A DNA stretch of 64,000 nucleotides from Sequoia sempervirens (Eukaryota; Streptophyta; Pinopsida; Cupressales; Cupressaceae): assembly GCA_007258455.2 (NCBI GenBank), contig VDFB02358134.1, forward strand, positions 216,427,565-216,491,564, read 5' to 3'. This document shows, one piece after another, positions 34,486-46,014 of this stretch. How positions within the stretch are numbered: the stretch's first letter is position 1; the number at the start of each line of letters is the position of its first letter. The notes beneath the pieces were generated by a model. It was not told the DNA's origin. It saw only the letters and a list, made by a program, of their open reading frames with translations, and did no database searches. Position numbers and translations under genes: made by a program.

Positions 34486-35120
34486 AGATTCAACATTTCT
34501 TTGTTTTAACTATCCTATTTGGAGTTCCTCTTTTGGTGTGATTTTCCCTCTTATGTGCTCAACTGCTGTCTGGCACATACAACATTCAAATTCTAAATTG
34601 GAAACATTATGCACCCGACACCAACTCGGTAATAGGAGCTCTTGAAAGTCCATTTTTTCTCCTAAGCTGAGCTGATCTTGCACACATTTTCCCATAAAAT
34701 CTTGGAATCCATCTAATAGTCCTAGATTGCCATCCTCATAGGATTCTTCATCGTCTGATTCGATCAACATTTCCATGCTTTGAAGTGTGTAGGCTAAGTT
34801 AACAAGAGGACTACATAATATGAGGAGAACCTCTTTAGTCACTTCCTCTTCCTAGAATTCTAGTTGCTCTTGATATGATACAGGATAGTAGTTGCCCAAC
34901 CTTGTTTCAACGAACTATACCTCATTTGTGTTGTTATACTCGGTGATCATGAATTTCATACGTGGCTCCTAATCGATACGGATCTAGTTTGGCGACCCTT
35001 TCCATTGCAGCCATAAGTGGGAAAAGTCAGTTGCAACAATCCATTCAATGCCCGTGTGAAGTCCCATCCCAGTATTATGCCATACATGTCCGGGATATCA
35101 ACAACTTGGATATCAATGAC

Positions 35121-35378
35121 CTAATGCACCTTTGGATCAACAACAATAATCATAGGTATCCTATTGATTTCACTGACTATATTCACTTTCGTTTTATCCA
35201 ATTGGGTCACCTTCCATTGGGAGGGAGTCAGGAATATTCCCAGAGCTTTGCATACAACAAGAGGCATGAAATTAACTGTTGCTCCTAAATCGAGCAGGCA
35301 ATTGTGTAGGTTCTTTCCAAATATCCTTATAGTGGTTAAGAAGGACAGAGTTTCTAACTTCCCCTGGAACAAGCCCAT
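35121..35378 (-). pseudogene. Gypsy element A aspartic protease
   Basis: Retropepsin-type domain: GKNLHNCLLDLGATVNFMPL, where the D-T/S-G-A active-site loop reads DLGA, followed by LGIFLTPSQWKVTQLDKT and RIPMIIVVDPKVH. The glycine and alanine are kept but the Thr/Ser is Leu. It lies after gag and is followed by a 330-codon-scale linker (35120-34500) with acidic segment ESDDEESYEDG of unknown role. Confidence 0.8.
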
Positions 35379-35395
35379 AGGTGTATTTTCCTAAG

Positions 35396-37851
35396 CTACT
35401 TGAGCCTTGTCTTTATCATTGGCCTTATCCTTGGTTTGTGCTTGGTTTTTCTCCTGGCAGGTTGTTTACCCCTTTGCTGATTTGTGGGCTTATCTATCTT
35501 CCTTCCTAGAATTTCCTTGATTACTGGCTCATTCTGTGACTCATCAAAGGAGACCCTTTTGGCAGGCACCTCTTGAGTTGATTTGGACGGGGAAGTTCCA
35601 TTAAGCATCCTAAAGAAAGCATTTCTAACTGCTAGGACTATGAGTAGCTCGAAGGTGGATAGGCTTATCTTGACCTTAAATTCTTCAGCCATGTATTCAC
35701 TCATTTGCTCAATTTCAACTTCAAAGGATTTACCTTGAGAGGAGCTAGTGGGTTGGTTTTGGGTTTTATTTGGATTTGATTTCCTATTCGTATTGAAGTA
35801 CTAGGTGGGCACATGAGGGTAACTTGGGTTGTTGCTAGCATTTGGGGAAGGTAGAGTGTTAAAGTTGTTGGGTGCTGTAGAGGTCGTAAAAGGGCCACCT
35901 ACTTGTCTATTTCTCAAATTATAAGGTGTTGCCCTTTGATGAAACATTTGGACCTCATCCTCATGGGACTCTTCTTCATCTACTGCACCATTGTCTACTG
36001 AATTAAAAAGTTGAGATAGAGGGCCTTCGTTGCTTACCTCTTTTGCTTCTTTGTCCTTTGGGGCAGCGGTCTCCTTTTTGGGTGCATTACTCTCACTTCT
36101 TGGGAAAGGAGTTTGGTTGACCACTAGCACTTAAGAGTCATATGGTTTTAATGGGACCATGTATCTACAACTGACACCATATACATCATTTTGAACCTCC
36201 ACTTGAAAGATCTTGATGGCTGTTTTGAACTTAGGGAATCCAATTCAGAATGCCTATTCATCTTGTGAATGCGGCACCACCCGGACAAGGCTGCCTCAGC
36301 TAAGTATACTCCACTCATAGTCTTATCTGCACTAGCTAGCTGATCAAGAGGGGTGGGAATGCCTCCATTGTTTGGTCTTGTGTTCCATGCCCAATTCTAT
36401 CTTTGTGAAGGTCTCCTTTCAAAGCCTTAGTTAGAACTTTGACCTCTCTCATAATTCTGCCTAGAAGAAGCACACACATCATGGTTTTCCCTATTATCCT
36501 GATTAAGATTGGCTTGAATGCTACTTTGGAGGCTTGTAGTTGATTGTTCTGATTCCATAGGTGTGTCATCTTTGTTGACATCTTCTTAACCATCTCCGTC
36601 AATTCATCAATCTGATCCTTCTCTGTGTTGTTAGATGGCTGTGTTTGATTCTAGAGGAAGACTGGCTATACTGCTGGTTGATTCTACTAAATAGGTGGAA
36701 ATTCGGGTCCCTACAAGTATGTAGGAACTTGAGGCTACTGAGGATAGAATTGCTGCTGTAGTGGTTGCAAGTAGTGGGGCACTGGAGGCGCTTGACTTAA
36801 TGGTTGTCCTAGATGAGGTACCATTGGCTGCTGTGGGACTTGATTCATGAGTGGAATTTGATGTGCCAGAGCTTGGGCGAGTCCTTGGATCTACATTGGA
36901 TGAGAAGTTGGCCCCAAAGAGGGCAACGAACTTGCAACATTTTGTCCCAAATCTATGCTTGCTAGGTCTGCCTCTGCATATGCGTCTACCAACTTGGTGG
37001 GTGATGGGAACATTATTTTTACTAGTGCAGATGTAAGGTTGTCTAAGGCAGCATAATAGACCAACCGAGTGGAGGCATTGTCAACCACATATGGAGCTTG
37101 CAATCTCATGTAAGCATGATGAAATTGATCATTGAAGGAGCTGATTGGTTCGTTGACTTCCCTTTGAATGGACATGAATTGTTGATACAATTCTGAAGGG
37201 CTAATTGTAATCTTGTATTGATGTAGGAAGGAGTTCTTTAATAGATTCCAGGAGGTGATGGATCCAGTTGGAAATTTGATGTACCAATAGAAGGCCTCTT
37301 CCCCCAAGGAGTAAGCAAAGAGTCGATAAGCCACGTCTTCATGATCTATTTTCATGTCTTTCAAGGCTGTTTGAAAGATATTTATGTGCTTTGTTGTTGT
37401 CCTCTATAGATCACAAGGATGGAACTTCGTGCAAAATCCTTCTGGGTTCTTTGGCATGTCATGATAGTCGTTGAAAGACAGAGGAGAAGGATTTTTACCC
37501 AGCCAAGCCATGATGGGAGGCAGAGGTTGTGCTTGTTGTGCAACAGTAACTTGGGGCTGCAAAAACACTTGAGGCAGTGCCTTGGATTAGATGTGCTGGA
37601 AGAGGAGAAATGCCTTGACTGTGGGAGATGGACAACTGGAAGGCAATTCAAAGTGGCTGAGAAGAGGAAGTGGGTGCTGGAAGGGAAGGGGGAGAGTGGG
37701 GAAAATGGATGGAAGGAAGAGGTGAGGATGGAGGTGAAGTGGACGAAATGGATGAGGCAGAGGAGGATGCTTCCCCTCTTTTGGCTCTCTTAGCCTTGGT
37801 AGGGGGTGGTAGCTCTTGGAATTCTCCTTTGTTTGGTGTACATCTTAACAC
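35396..37851 (-). pseudogene. Gypsy element A gag
   Basis: Structural gag polyprotein region read in several frames. The N-terminal part (37851-37648) is Ser/Pro-rich (RGEASSSASS, PPSSPLPS). The conserved retrotransposon capsid domain is at 37364-36891 (YRLFAYSLGEEAFYWYIKFP, SWNLLKNSFLHQYK, EPISSFNDQFHHAYMR). The C-terminal half (36602-35396) is Pro/Asn/Lys-rich with PAKRVSFDESQNEPV and basic KQPARRKTKHKPR. I see no intact CCHC zinc knuckle. Breaks lie near 37370, 36890, 36330 and 35800. Confidence 0.8.
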
Positions 37852-37907
37852 TCTTTAGAACCTCTTAGGGGAGAAGGAACCAATTCGATCCAACTTATCA
37901 AAAGGGA

Positions 37908-37926
37908 GGCCCTCCTTCTAGCGCCA
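37908..37926 (-). other. Primer binding site of gypsy element A
   Basis: On the minus strand, four bases after the LTR end, stands TGGCGCTAGAAGGAGGGCC, a tRNA 3'-end complement of the TGGCGC type common in Athila/Tat elements. It fixes the element's orientation (minus) and identifies 37931-38974 as the LTR from which the internal region starts. Confidence 0.8.
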
Positions 37927-37930
37927 GTTC

Positions 37931-38974
37931 TGTTGATGGGTATTTTTGCACTTCTCAACATAGGCATCACACAATTACACTACCTCTCTTGAAAGGAAAC
38001 TTCCTACAAACAAGTTACAAAAAATTACCCCAAGGTCTCTTGGGTGTCAAGTCATGACTTGCAAAAACAACTCAGTGGATTGATGTGATTTGTTGGTAAT
38101 CACAAAGGGCATGTAAAATTGCTAAGTTGGAATGAGATTGGATCTTCAAATGGAGTACCTGAGATTCTAGAAGTGATGTACAATTACTGCATGTTCAAAA
38201 CAATAGTCTAAAACTCCATGGATAATGTTAGATTTAGCTTTACAATGATGTTGGAACTTTGCCTAAACTACTATTTCAAAGAAAGGTCAAAAGGGAAAAG
38301 GGAGGTAAGAGTTCTTAGACCTGCAACTATTGATGAACAGTGACAATGGAGGATGCTACAATGGAAAACCTTCCTATAATTGAGTTCCACTTAACCAAAC
38401 AATCATACAATCTAATGAAACTAGTGCTATCTTCTAAGGTCTACAGATTTTCAGCTGTTCATTCACCATAAAGCATGAATAAAAGATGAAATTTTATGTG
38501 GAACAATGAATTTATGTTTGGACTAGCTTTACACTGCTATTCATCATCAATAAGCAACAAAAAGCATGAATATGGAAAGCATCAACACCATAACATTCTT
38601 CAATATCAATGGAGAACATGAACTAAACTACTAAAACTACTTGAAAGAACATAGAACAACAAAATAAATCTATCTAAATCTATCAAATGTGAGAAGATGA
38701 ATCATGCAACATGTGAGAAACACAAGAATCCACTAAAAGCAATGAAATTCTATTGAAATTTCTACAACATGTCTTTACAACAACTCAACTCTCTCTTGAA
38801 AATGAGAGGAGACCCCCTATTTATAGTTTTCCATAAGTGAAATGAATGGCCATGATTTACTCTCATTGTGTGGCCAAGATTCATTTTATAGTAGGGTTTC
38901 ACCTACCCTCAAAACTTTACTAATATAAAATACAATTTTGTCTCATTCCTATTTTGTCCTGTAGTACTTTGACA
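37931..38974 (-). mobile_element. 5' LTR of gypsy element A
   Basis: Same length as, and collinear with, 21401-22444. By eye there is roughly one difference every ten to fifteen bases, so the insertion is not recent. The TATA box on the minus strand is at about 38816-38825. Unusually, the DNA outside this LTR (38975-39395) is not host flank but another copy of the element's own 3' ORF end. Confidence 0.85.
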
Positions 38975-39395
38975 CTATAGTAGTTTTGTCTTCTAGTGAC
39001 TACCTTCTTTTTCTCAGCTTATACTGTCAGGAAATCATCATCTATCATTGGCTTTCCCTCATTCTTCTGAAGAGTGGCATACTCCACAAATTTTCCAATC
39101 ACTTCCTAAAGCTTGTTCCACTCCATGATATCAAATTGAAGAACTTGGAAGGTTAGCTTCTTAGATCTGCCAGTGATTTGTTCCCAATTCTTATTGCATT
39201 TTGGCATGGCCTTAATTACCTATTCAAACTGAATGAATTCCCTAGTAGAAAAATCCATTAAGTCTAGCATTAGTGAGTCTGCTACCCCTTGCTCCATCTT
39301 TTTATGGAAGTATGGCCTTATTGTTTTTGGATCTAGCTCTACGACAAGCATATTGTAGTTTGTCATCAACTTTAAGTAATCTTCGCTGTCTATCC
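38975..39395 (-). pseudogene. Second, partial copy of the element A 3' ORF
   Basis: Matches 22445-22866, that is the last about 130 codons of the unknown ORF plus its stop and polypurine-like stretch (DYNMLVVELDPKTIRPYFHK here). It ends abruptly at CTGTCTATCC, where TGTTGGAGC of the next sequence begins. It shows that the LTR at 37931 also served as the 3' LTR of a second element copy. Confidence 0.8.
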
Positions 39396-40725
39396 TGTTG
39401 GAGCAAAAAAATCCACATTGGTTGTCCTGCACACCTCCATTTTCACTCATCCTCCCACATCCACTATATTCTCAATCTCCATTTCACAGTAATTGACATT
39501 AATATAAAATACCAAAATAAGGCCCTTGATCATTACAATAAAATGAAGTCCCTACCTAAAAATTTCTCCTAGCAGCACATGGCATGTTTCCAGGACAATG
39601 CTATATCAGAGAGAGACTCACCATAGTCTCTTCGACACAAGCATAAAGGGCCAATAAGAGATGTAGATGAGACTCCTGAATTTATAAGAGACATATTCAA
39701 ATGTCTTCTAGCCAGCCTAAAGAATGATATTGTCTAAGAGCTTGGACATGTCGAGGAGAGAGTCTAACATGTCTTACTGAAAAATCATATGAATCATTCA
39801 ACATTCAGGAAACATAAAAACATCTCTTCGACACTGAAAGATCATAATAAAACAAATGATAAGTCACTGGTAGAATAGCACATATGAATGGCAATATTAG
39901 AGAGACATCGACATATCGAAGAGAGAAGCAAGGAAGTCTCTTTGACACTCAAGGAGCAAAATATTGGCAAGAAACAAAGAAATCGAATGGACACTAGATA
40001 AGGTGTCATCGACATCCGAAAATGATATGTCGAGGAGACATAAAATATCAAGAATACATCATCAAAAGTTTCCCCGACATTCAGGCACAAGTTATCGATG
40101 AGACTAAGGGATGTTAGAGAGAGGTGACCATGGGTTTCCTTGACATTAAAAAGTCACATATGACACCATTAGAAAATATTACCACTAGGGGAAGAAATAA
40201 AGACATGTCGAGGAGACAGGCTTGTCGGCAAGAGAAATCCACCAGTCTCATCAACAAAAAGAGAACTATAAGGGAGCAAACTAAGAAGTAAATGTTGAAG
40301 AGACATTGCAATATCAATGAGAGAAACCTGAATTTCTCTTAGAAATTTCTCAAAAGATAGCCAAGGATATTGAAGAGAGATATAGATGTTGTGATTAGAA
40401 TCTCATCAAAAAAATATGAAATAATTGTCTCCAAATTGATTTGACAGATTAAGTCATTGAAGAGACAATTGCCATTAATACGTAAGTTGATAGGAAGAGT
40501 GGCACGAGCACCATTTATGAACCAGAGCTAGCTCAAACGTGATAAAATTTGATAAATTCAGCCTCTAAGAAACAAGAATTCATTGCACATTGTGGCTAAG
40601 CAACCAAAGGATGGAGTTGGACAAAAGAAATCAGCTCAAAATTCCCGATGTTCACTCAAGTACACTTTGGCTCAACTGAATTTAATTTTTTGAATATAGC
40701 TTGAAGTACAACACTGTTAGGGTTA
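39396..40725 (+). repeat. LTR-like sequence with CGAGGAGAC-type reiterations
   Basis: Begins TGTTGGAGC exactly where the ORF fragment breaks off, a typical Copia LTR start. It contains many short phrases such as ACATGTCGAGGAGAC, GAGAGACATCGACATATCG and TTGTCGGCAAGAG. These resemble, in inverted sense, the CGGCAAGAC/CGGTGAGAC phrases of the Copia LTRs at 53733 and 59544. I found no LTR end, primer binding site or matching target duplication (TATCC), so the assignment is tentative. Confidence 0.45.
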
Positions 40726-40983
40726 AAATGGATAAAACCCCATAGAAGATGAGCAAAGAGATAAAAAATTAAAATTAGACCTCTAAATCAAGACTTAATA
40801 GAGCAGTGTCCTGGGTCTAGGCCAAAAACATGAAGAATAACCAAGTTAAACCCATCATGTGAGACCCTAGAGGACAAGCATAAAAATTTGGGAGATGTAT
40901 GGAATCCACACAAAGGCTATGATTTGTTCATATATCATTATAGGAATAAGTACAAATATAGCCCAATCTTGAACCCATGAAAT

Positions 40984-43750
40984 TTGAATTTAGGGAAACT
41001 AGTAATGCCAAATGTTTTTGTGAATGTAGAAATAATTAAAGAACTGGCAAAGAATTATAATCCCAAAACAAGGGAAATTCATTTGCATGATGGGTCACAG
41101 TTTATGATCATAACAAGGGATTATATTTGTATGGTTTTTCAATTGGAAACTTCTTTGAAAATGAAATTATGGCTGAGAGACTTGTTGGAAGAGTATCGCT
41201 CTATGGATATGAGCTAAAAGAGGTGGAAGTTACCTCTGCACAAACCCAAAGGCCCAGGAAATCAACCCATGAGGTTTTCCAGTAATGAAAAGCCCCCATT
41301 CTCTATAGAATTGTTTGAAGAATACTATCAATACACGTACTATTCAACTGGCCAAGTATTGGGAGTTGAGGCTCCTGTTAGCATGACTATAGCTCCCATG
41401 GTTTTGGCGGTAGACATTCAGAGTCAAGATGCCAGGCCCTATGACTATGTAGAGTATCTATTTGAGGCCATTAATAGCACTCTTAATACTATTAAGAATA
41501 ATAGTCAAGCTATCAATTTCAAAAACTATTCACTTCTTATGCATATGATATTGTATGAGGTCCAGGTGATGGGGATATGGGGTGAAGAATTGAGAGTAAA
41601 ATATCTGGATAGTAATGGTAATTCTAGACCAGTACAAATGTGGACATCAGTCTAGGATAGTAGATGTGGGAGATCCCACTACTTGTACTTTGAGGAGCTT
41701 TATTAAACCCTTATATAAATTGCTTGGCCACAAATGTGACTATAATCTATCCCCAAAAGTACAAAGGTTTCTCTGACCAAGGGATAAATTCCATGATGGA
41801 AAGATAAACCACAATTGGGGAGATTGGTACACGTTTGCAAATTGTATTGTCATTAGAATCTATGGATTTGAGGAAGCACCATATTTACTACCTAATATTC
41901 TTCCAAATATAGTTTCTTATCTTGAGATTATAAGACAATTGTATTATTTAACCTTCATGCATCTAAAAATCTATACAAAGGAAAACCTTCATTCCCTCTA
42001 CTCTGTGCTTTGGTGATTTCACTATTATTGCTTATTCATGGTATGACTTGGTTGGAAGCAAGTTAAATTATTATGGCTTGTCAGTTGGAAATAAGAGGAA
42101 GAGTTTTGACCCTGAGCACTTTATATATGATGCCAAAATTTCTCAGAAACTGAAAGGATATGAGCATGAGTTTGATGTTGATGATGTTATCAGGAACTGT
42201 GAGGACAATCAGGTGATCATGAGAGCAAATGCATACAATAGAATTGTTATAGCTGAGACCTAGAGGTTGAACACTAATCCATCTTATAAGGAATCTTTTC
42301 ATGAAATCCAAGACCCCATGGAAAGAGTTGAGCAATTTCTTCAACATGAGGAAGAATTAATAAAAGATGTTCCTCTGGTGGCATTTCAGAAGAGAATAAG
42401 TGTTGGCTCTAGGAGGCAAGCATAAAATATAACACCACTAGGCCACTTGTCACCACAATCTACCCCAGAGGTAGGCTTCTTAGTTAATACCCCAATTACG
42501 GTTTAAGATGATGCTGAAGGGGAAGAAGAGGTCACACAGATCAATGCTCTTGCCATTCCCTAATATGAAATGCCACTAGAAAGGAGTGTAATCAACTTTG
42601 AAGCTTCTGATGAGTTATCTGATGATGTGAGACATCCAGTGAGTCAAGAGTTCATTGCAGATGATTTCTTTTTCTAGACTCCTGAATTTAAATATTTCAT
42701 CTATGAATATAAAGGAAATGTGGTGGGGGAGAGGTTGAAGGAAATTGACCTTGCGAAGGAAGCATATGATTTAAAAGAACTTCAACATGAAATTGATAGA
42801 GAGATGAAAAAAATGATTGTTGAAAGAGGAAGAGCATTGTTGAAAGAAGCGAGGTTATGCTCCTTCTAGGATGGGACATCAACTTGGCCATTGTATTTGA
42901 TAGTTTTCTAAAGAGAAAAAATAAAACCTTGCACTTGACAGATGAAGCTGGTGACAAGATCTACACTAGATTAAGATTGAATCTTGATAATACTACTTTG
43001 CAGATATGGGCACTCTATCCACTAGGAAAAAATCCTTCCCTAGTTGATCATGATCAAATTTTTTGACATATTTTGGTGCAAAGAATAGATGAAACAGATC
43101 CCATGGAAACTGTTGATTTGAATGTGAATGTGGCCAAATTCACAAAGTCTCAGATTCAAAAATTGGAAAGGGATAAAAGGGGACTGACATAAGAGAATGA
43201 AAGGTTAAAATAGGAGCTAATCAACTACAAGGATATATTGCCTTCTTCTTCTAGGGCTCTATTCTCCACTAATTGAACATAGGAGAAAAGTGCTTGAAGC
43301 AATGTCAGAAACTACCTATTGGAAATGCTGACATGAGAAAGTGTAGAAGGAACAAGAAGAGTTAAAGGGAAAGATCAAAACCAATACCTTTGAAATGGCA
43401 TTAGAAGTAGTCTGCATGAGATTTGAAGATATGCATAAGCATGTTGAACAATTCTGGCATATTCATGATAAAACATATGCAACATTATTGGAAAACACCA
43501 GATTGAGTGATAACATGAAGGAAGTGGAGTCTCACAGTATTGTAAAAAAGGAGGATAACTCTGTTGTGCTACAAGAATACCAGGAACTTATGAAAGCTCA
43601 TAAGGAATTCCACAACATCCTGACATAGGAGTTAAGTGACTTTAGTCAGCCACTGAGTATGGCCTTACCCAATTTCTTTGAGGAAACATAATTGAAAGAT
43701 CAGGATACATGGAAGGATGAAATAACCAAATATATACCAATTGTTCTTGA
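40984..43750 (+). pseudogene. Decayed retroelement-like ORF of unknown family
   Basis: A series of plus-strand frames that read as one protein of about 900 residues with numerous stops. N-terminal segment: LVMPNVFVNVEIIKELAKNY. Then a likely globular part (RFSSNEKPPFSIELFEEYYQ, YTYYSTGQVLGVEAPVSM, INFKNYSLLMHMILYEVQV). The C-terminal part (42700-43630) is rich in Lys, Glu and Leu and probably coiled-coil (EVQ/KEVESHSIVKKEDNS). No RT, integrase, protease or transposase motif is visible. In layout (globular N-terminus, charged coiled-coil tail) it resembles the 3' ORF of gypsy element A, but I cannot show homology by eye. Confidence 0.5.
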
Positions 43751-44720
43751 TGCAATCAATGATGAAGATTAAGTTCTTAAAATAACACATCAACAACTAG
43801 GAAGAATCTTCAAGTTGGAGTATGCCATGAAAGATATTATACATAATCCAGAAACTCATGCAAAAAGTGGGTATATGGAGCATTTGTCGAAGATCAACTT
43901 GTTCATTGTACATGTCAAGTGGGAGAGGATAAATAGGGGTTAGGGTTTGATGGTTCTGGATACATGATCATGGTGCATGAGACTTGAACAGGTCTTATGA
44001 CCACAGGTGCTTGCTGGAGATTAACGGACTATAGTTCATTCACCAACAAAATCTTAATATTTTCATGTTTATTCTAATTATGTTTTATTTATGAAACAAT
44101 GTGAATTTTTGTAAATTGGCCTGAAGCTTGTTGCTTCCCATACAAATAGGGAAACTAGGGCCCAATTTTGATATCATCATTATCATCATCACATTTCATT
44201 CCATTAGAGTAGGCATTAGTAAGAAGATGGATTGCATAATTTTCCCATCCATACCATATTTAAAAGACTTCTGTTATAATGCTTATATTTTGAAGTAATA
44301 CAATGGAGCAGACTATAGATAAATCGTAATTCATTTTTAGTGTTCAATTACTTGTCAATTTTCATGCTCATTTATTACTTTGTTCTCTCCAAAGTGGTTT
44401 GCTTAAGTTATTTAAATCTGCATGATTTATCAGAGCACATTTGCTGTTATTGTGTGAAAGAGTTGATTGGTTTCTAAGTTGATGAGAATTAAAATCCTTT
44501 ATGATAGTTTACTTTAATTGGTCTTTGCTCAGGGTTAAAATTATTTTAAATAATTTTTTTTGACTGGTTTCCATTAACTCAAGAATTCAAAATCCTTTCA
44601 TACTTTCAAAGTAACTTGAGGGGATATCACTAGGATTATTAAAGAACATTGTAATAAACAATCTTGTACATTTGCACAAGGTGCAGACATCTGAAGTGCC
44701 CAGTAATTCAAGTTAAGCTA
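43751..44720. other. Non-coding DNA
   Basis: No gene or repeat structure supported. It includes AT-rich stretches and a single GGGGTTAGGGTTTGATGG phrase near 43936. Confidence 0.5.
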
Positions 44721-45997
44721 TGTCAAATCCCAATCCAAATACCTACAAAACACAATAAACAATCACATTAGGAGATCATATGCAAGTAAGAACAAGGATT
44801 CCCCATGAAATCCATTAGCAAAGTTTAAAATAGGAAATGAAGCAAGAATGAAATGAAAGAGCAAGAAATCAAGTTAAATCCTATTGAAGACAATGCAAAC
44901 TCTTGATCCCATGGGGGAATTGGTGCCAAATTTGATGTGAAAATTGGCCCTTTCCCAACTCCAATGCTAGCTTTGATGATGTGATGAAGGTTGTGATCCA
45001 CTTTGATGAAGAATGATGAGTGCTTCAAGACAAAAATTTGCATAACCTAGCTACAAATTCAAAAATATGGATGAATATTGCTAAATATTTGATCATAGTA
45101 AGTTTACTCAAATTGTGGATGATAAAATGAGGAGATTAGCCTCTTATTTATAGAATGTCAAGTTGAAGAGATGTCCAAAATGGAGCAATGTGGGACTAAG
45201 AATTAGCCAATGGAAAAGTGCCACTTGTCAACAAGTGAGTGGATGAAGGATGTGCAAGTTTGAAGAATGTGTCAATAAATGCATATATTTAAAATTTGAA
45301 TTTGTTGAAATGACATGCAAGAGGGAAAGAAGGTGCATTGAATGCCACTTGGCTCAAGGAAAAAAGACTTTGTAAGAGGAGTAAATGCCTTGTTGGAAGA
45401 AAAAAGTCCACTTGGATTTTGAATTCAAATTTGAGGAATATTCCTTAAAAGATGCCTTGTTGAAGAAAATAGAAATTTAATAAATCAAATAACTCTATTT
45501 TCATGTGCAAGTGGTAAAAGATGGAGGATGGGACATGAGAAGAGATTAAATTAATCAAGGTTAATTAATTTAATGAAGGGATCAAATGATATGACCTATT
45601 TGACTTAAATTTGTGGATTTATTTAAATTAAATATGAGAAGAATGTGATAAAAGGATTAATTAAATAATGACTTTTGATTTATTTAATTAAAAGAGATGA
45701 TGTTAGATTAAATTAAATAAGGTTATAATTTATTTAATTTAATAGATAGACTTTAGAGATTTAATCAAATAAAATTAATTATTTAATTAAATAGGATAAT
45801 TAGATCAGAATGGTTAATTTAATTATCGAGAAAGGATGACTTAATTAGATAACTAATTTATTTAATTAAGAGAGGAATATTGATGAATTTAATTAGATAA
45901 AGGTATTTGATTAGACCAAAGGATGATTAAGGATGAAACAATGTTTGTGGTCAGGATCAGATGTCTAATGTCAATCAATACATTTTACGTGTCTACA
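44721..45997 (-). mobile_element. 3' LTR of gypsy element B
   Basis: On the minus strand it starts TGTAGACACGTAAAATG and ends about GGATTTGACA. A TATA box on that strand (CTATAAATAAGAGG) lies at about 45142-45155. Its right edge is fixed by the adjoining polypurine tract. The left edge (44721) is my best TG match and may be off. It contains long TTAATTTAATTAAATAA blocks (about 45540-45900). The partner 5' LTR lies beyond the window, so no target duplication can be checked. Confidence 0.75.
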
Positions 45998-46014
45998 TTT
46001 TACCCCTCTTTGAA
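45998..46014 (-). other. Polypurine tract of gypsy element B
   Basis: Minus-strand TTCAAAGAGGGGTAAAA abuts TGTAGACA of the LTR. This is the plus-strand primer site and shows that element B runs to the right of this LTR on the minus strand. Confidence 0.8.
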
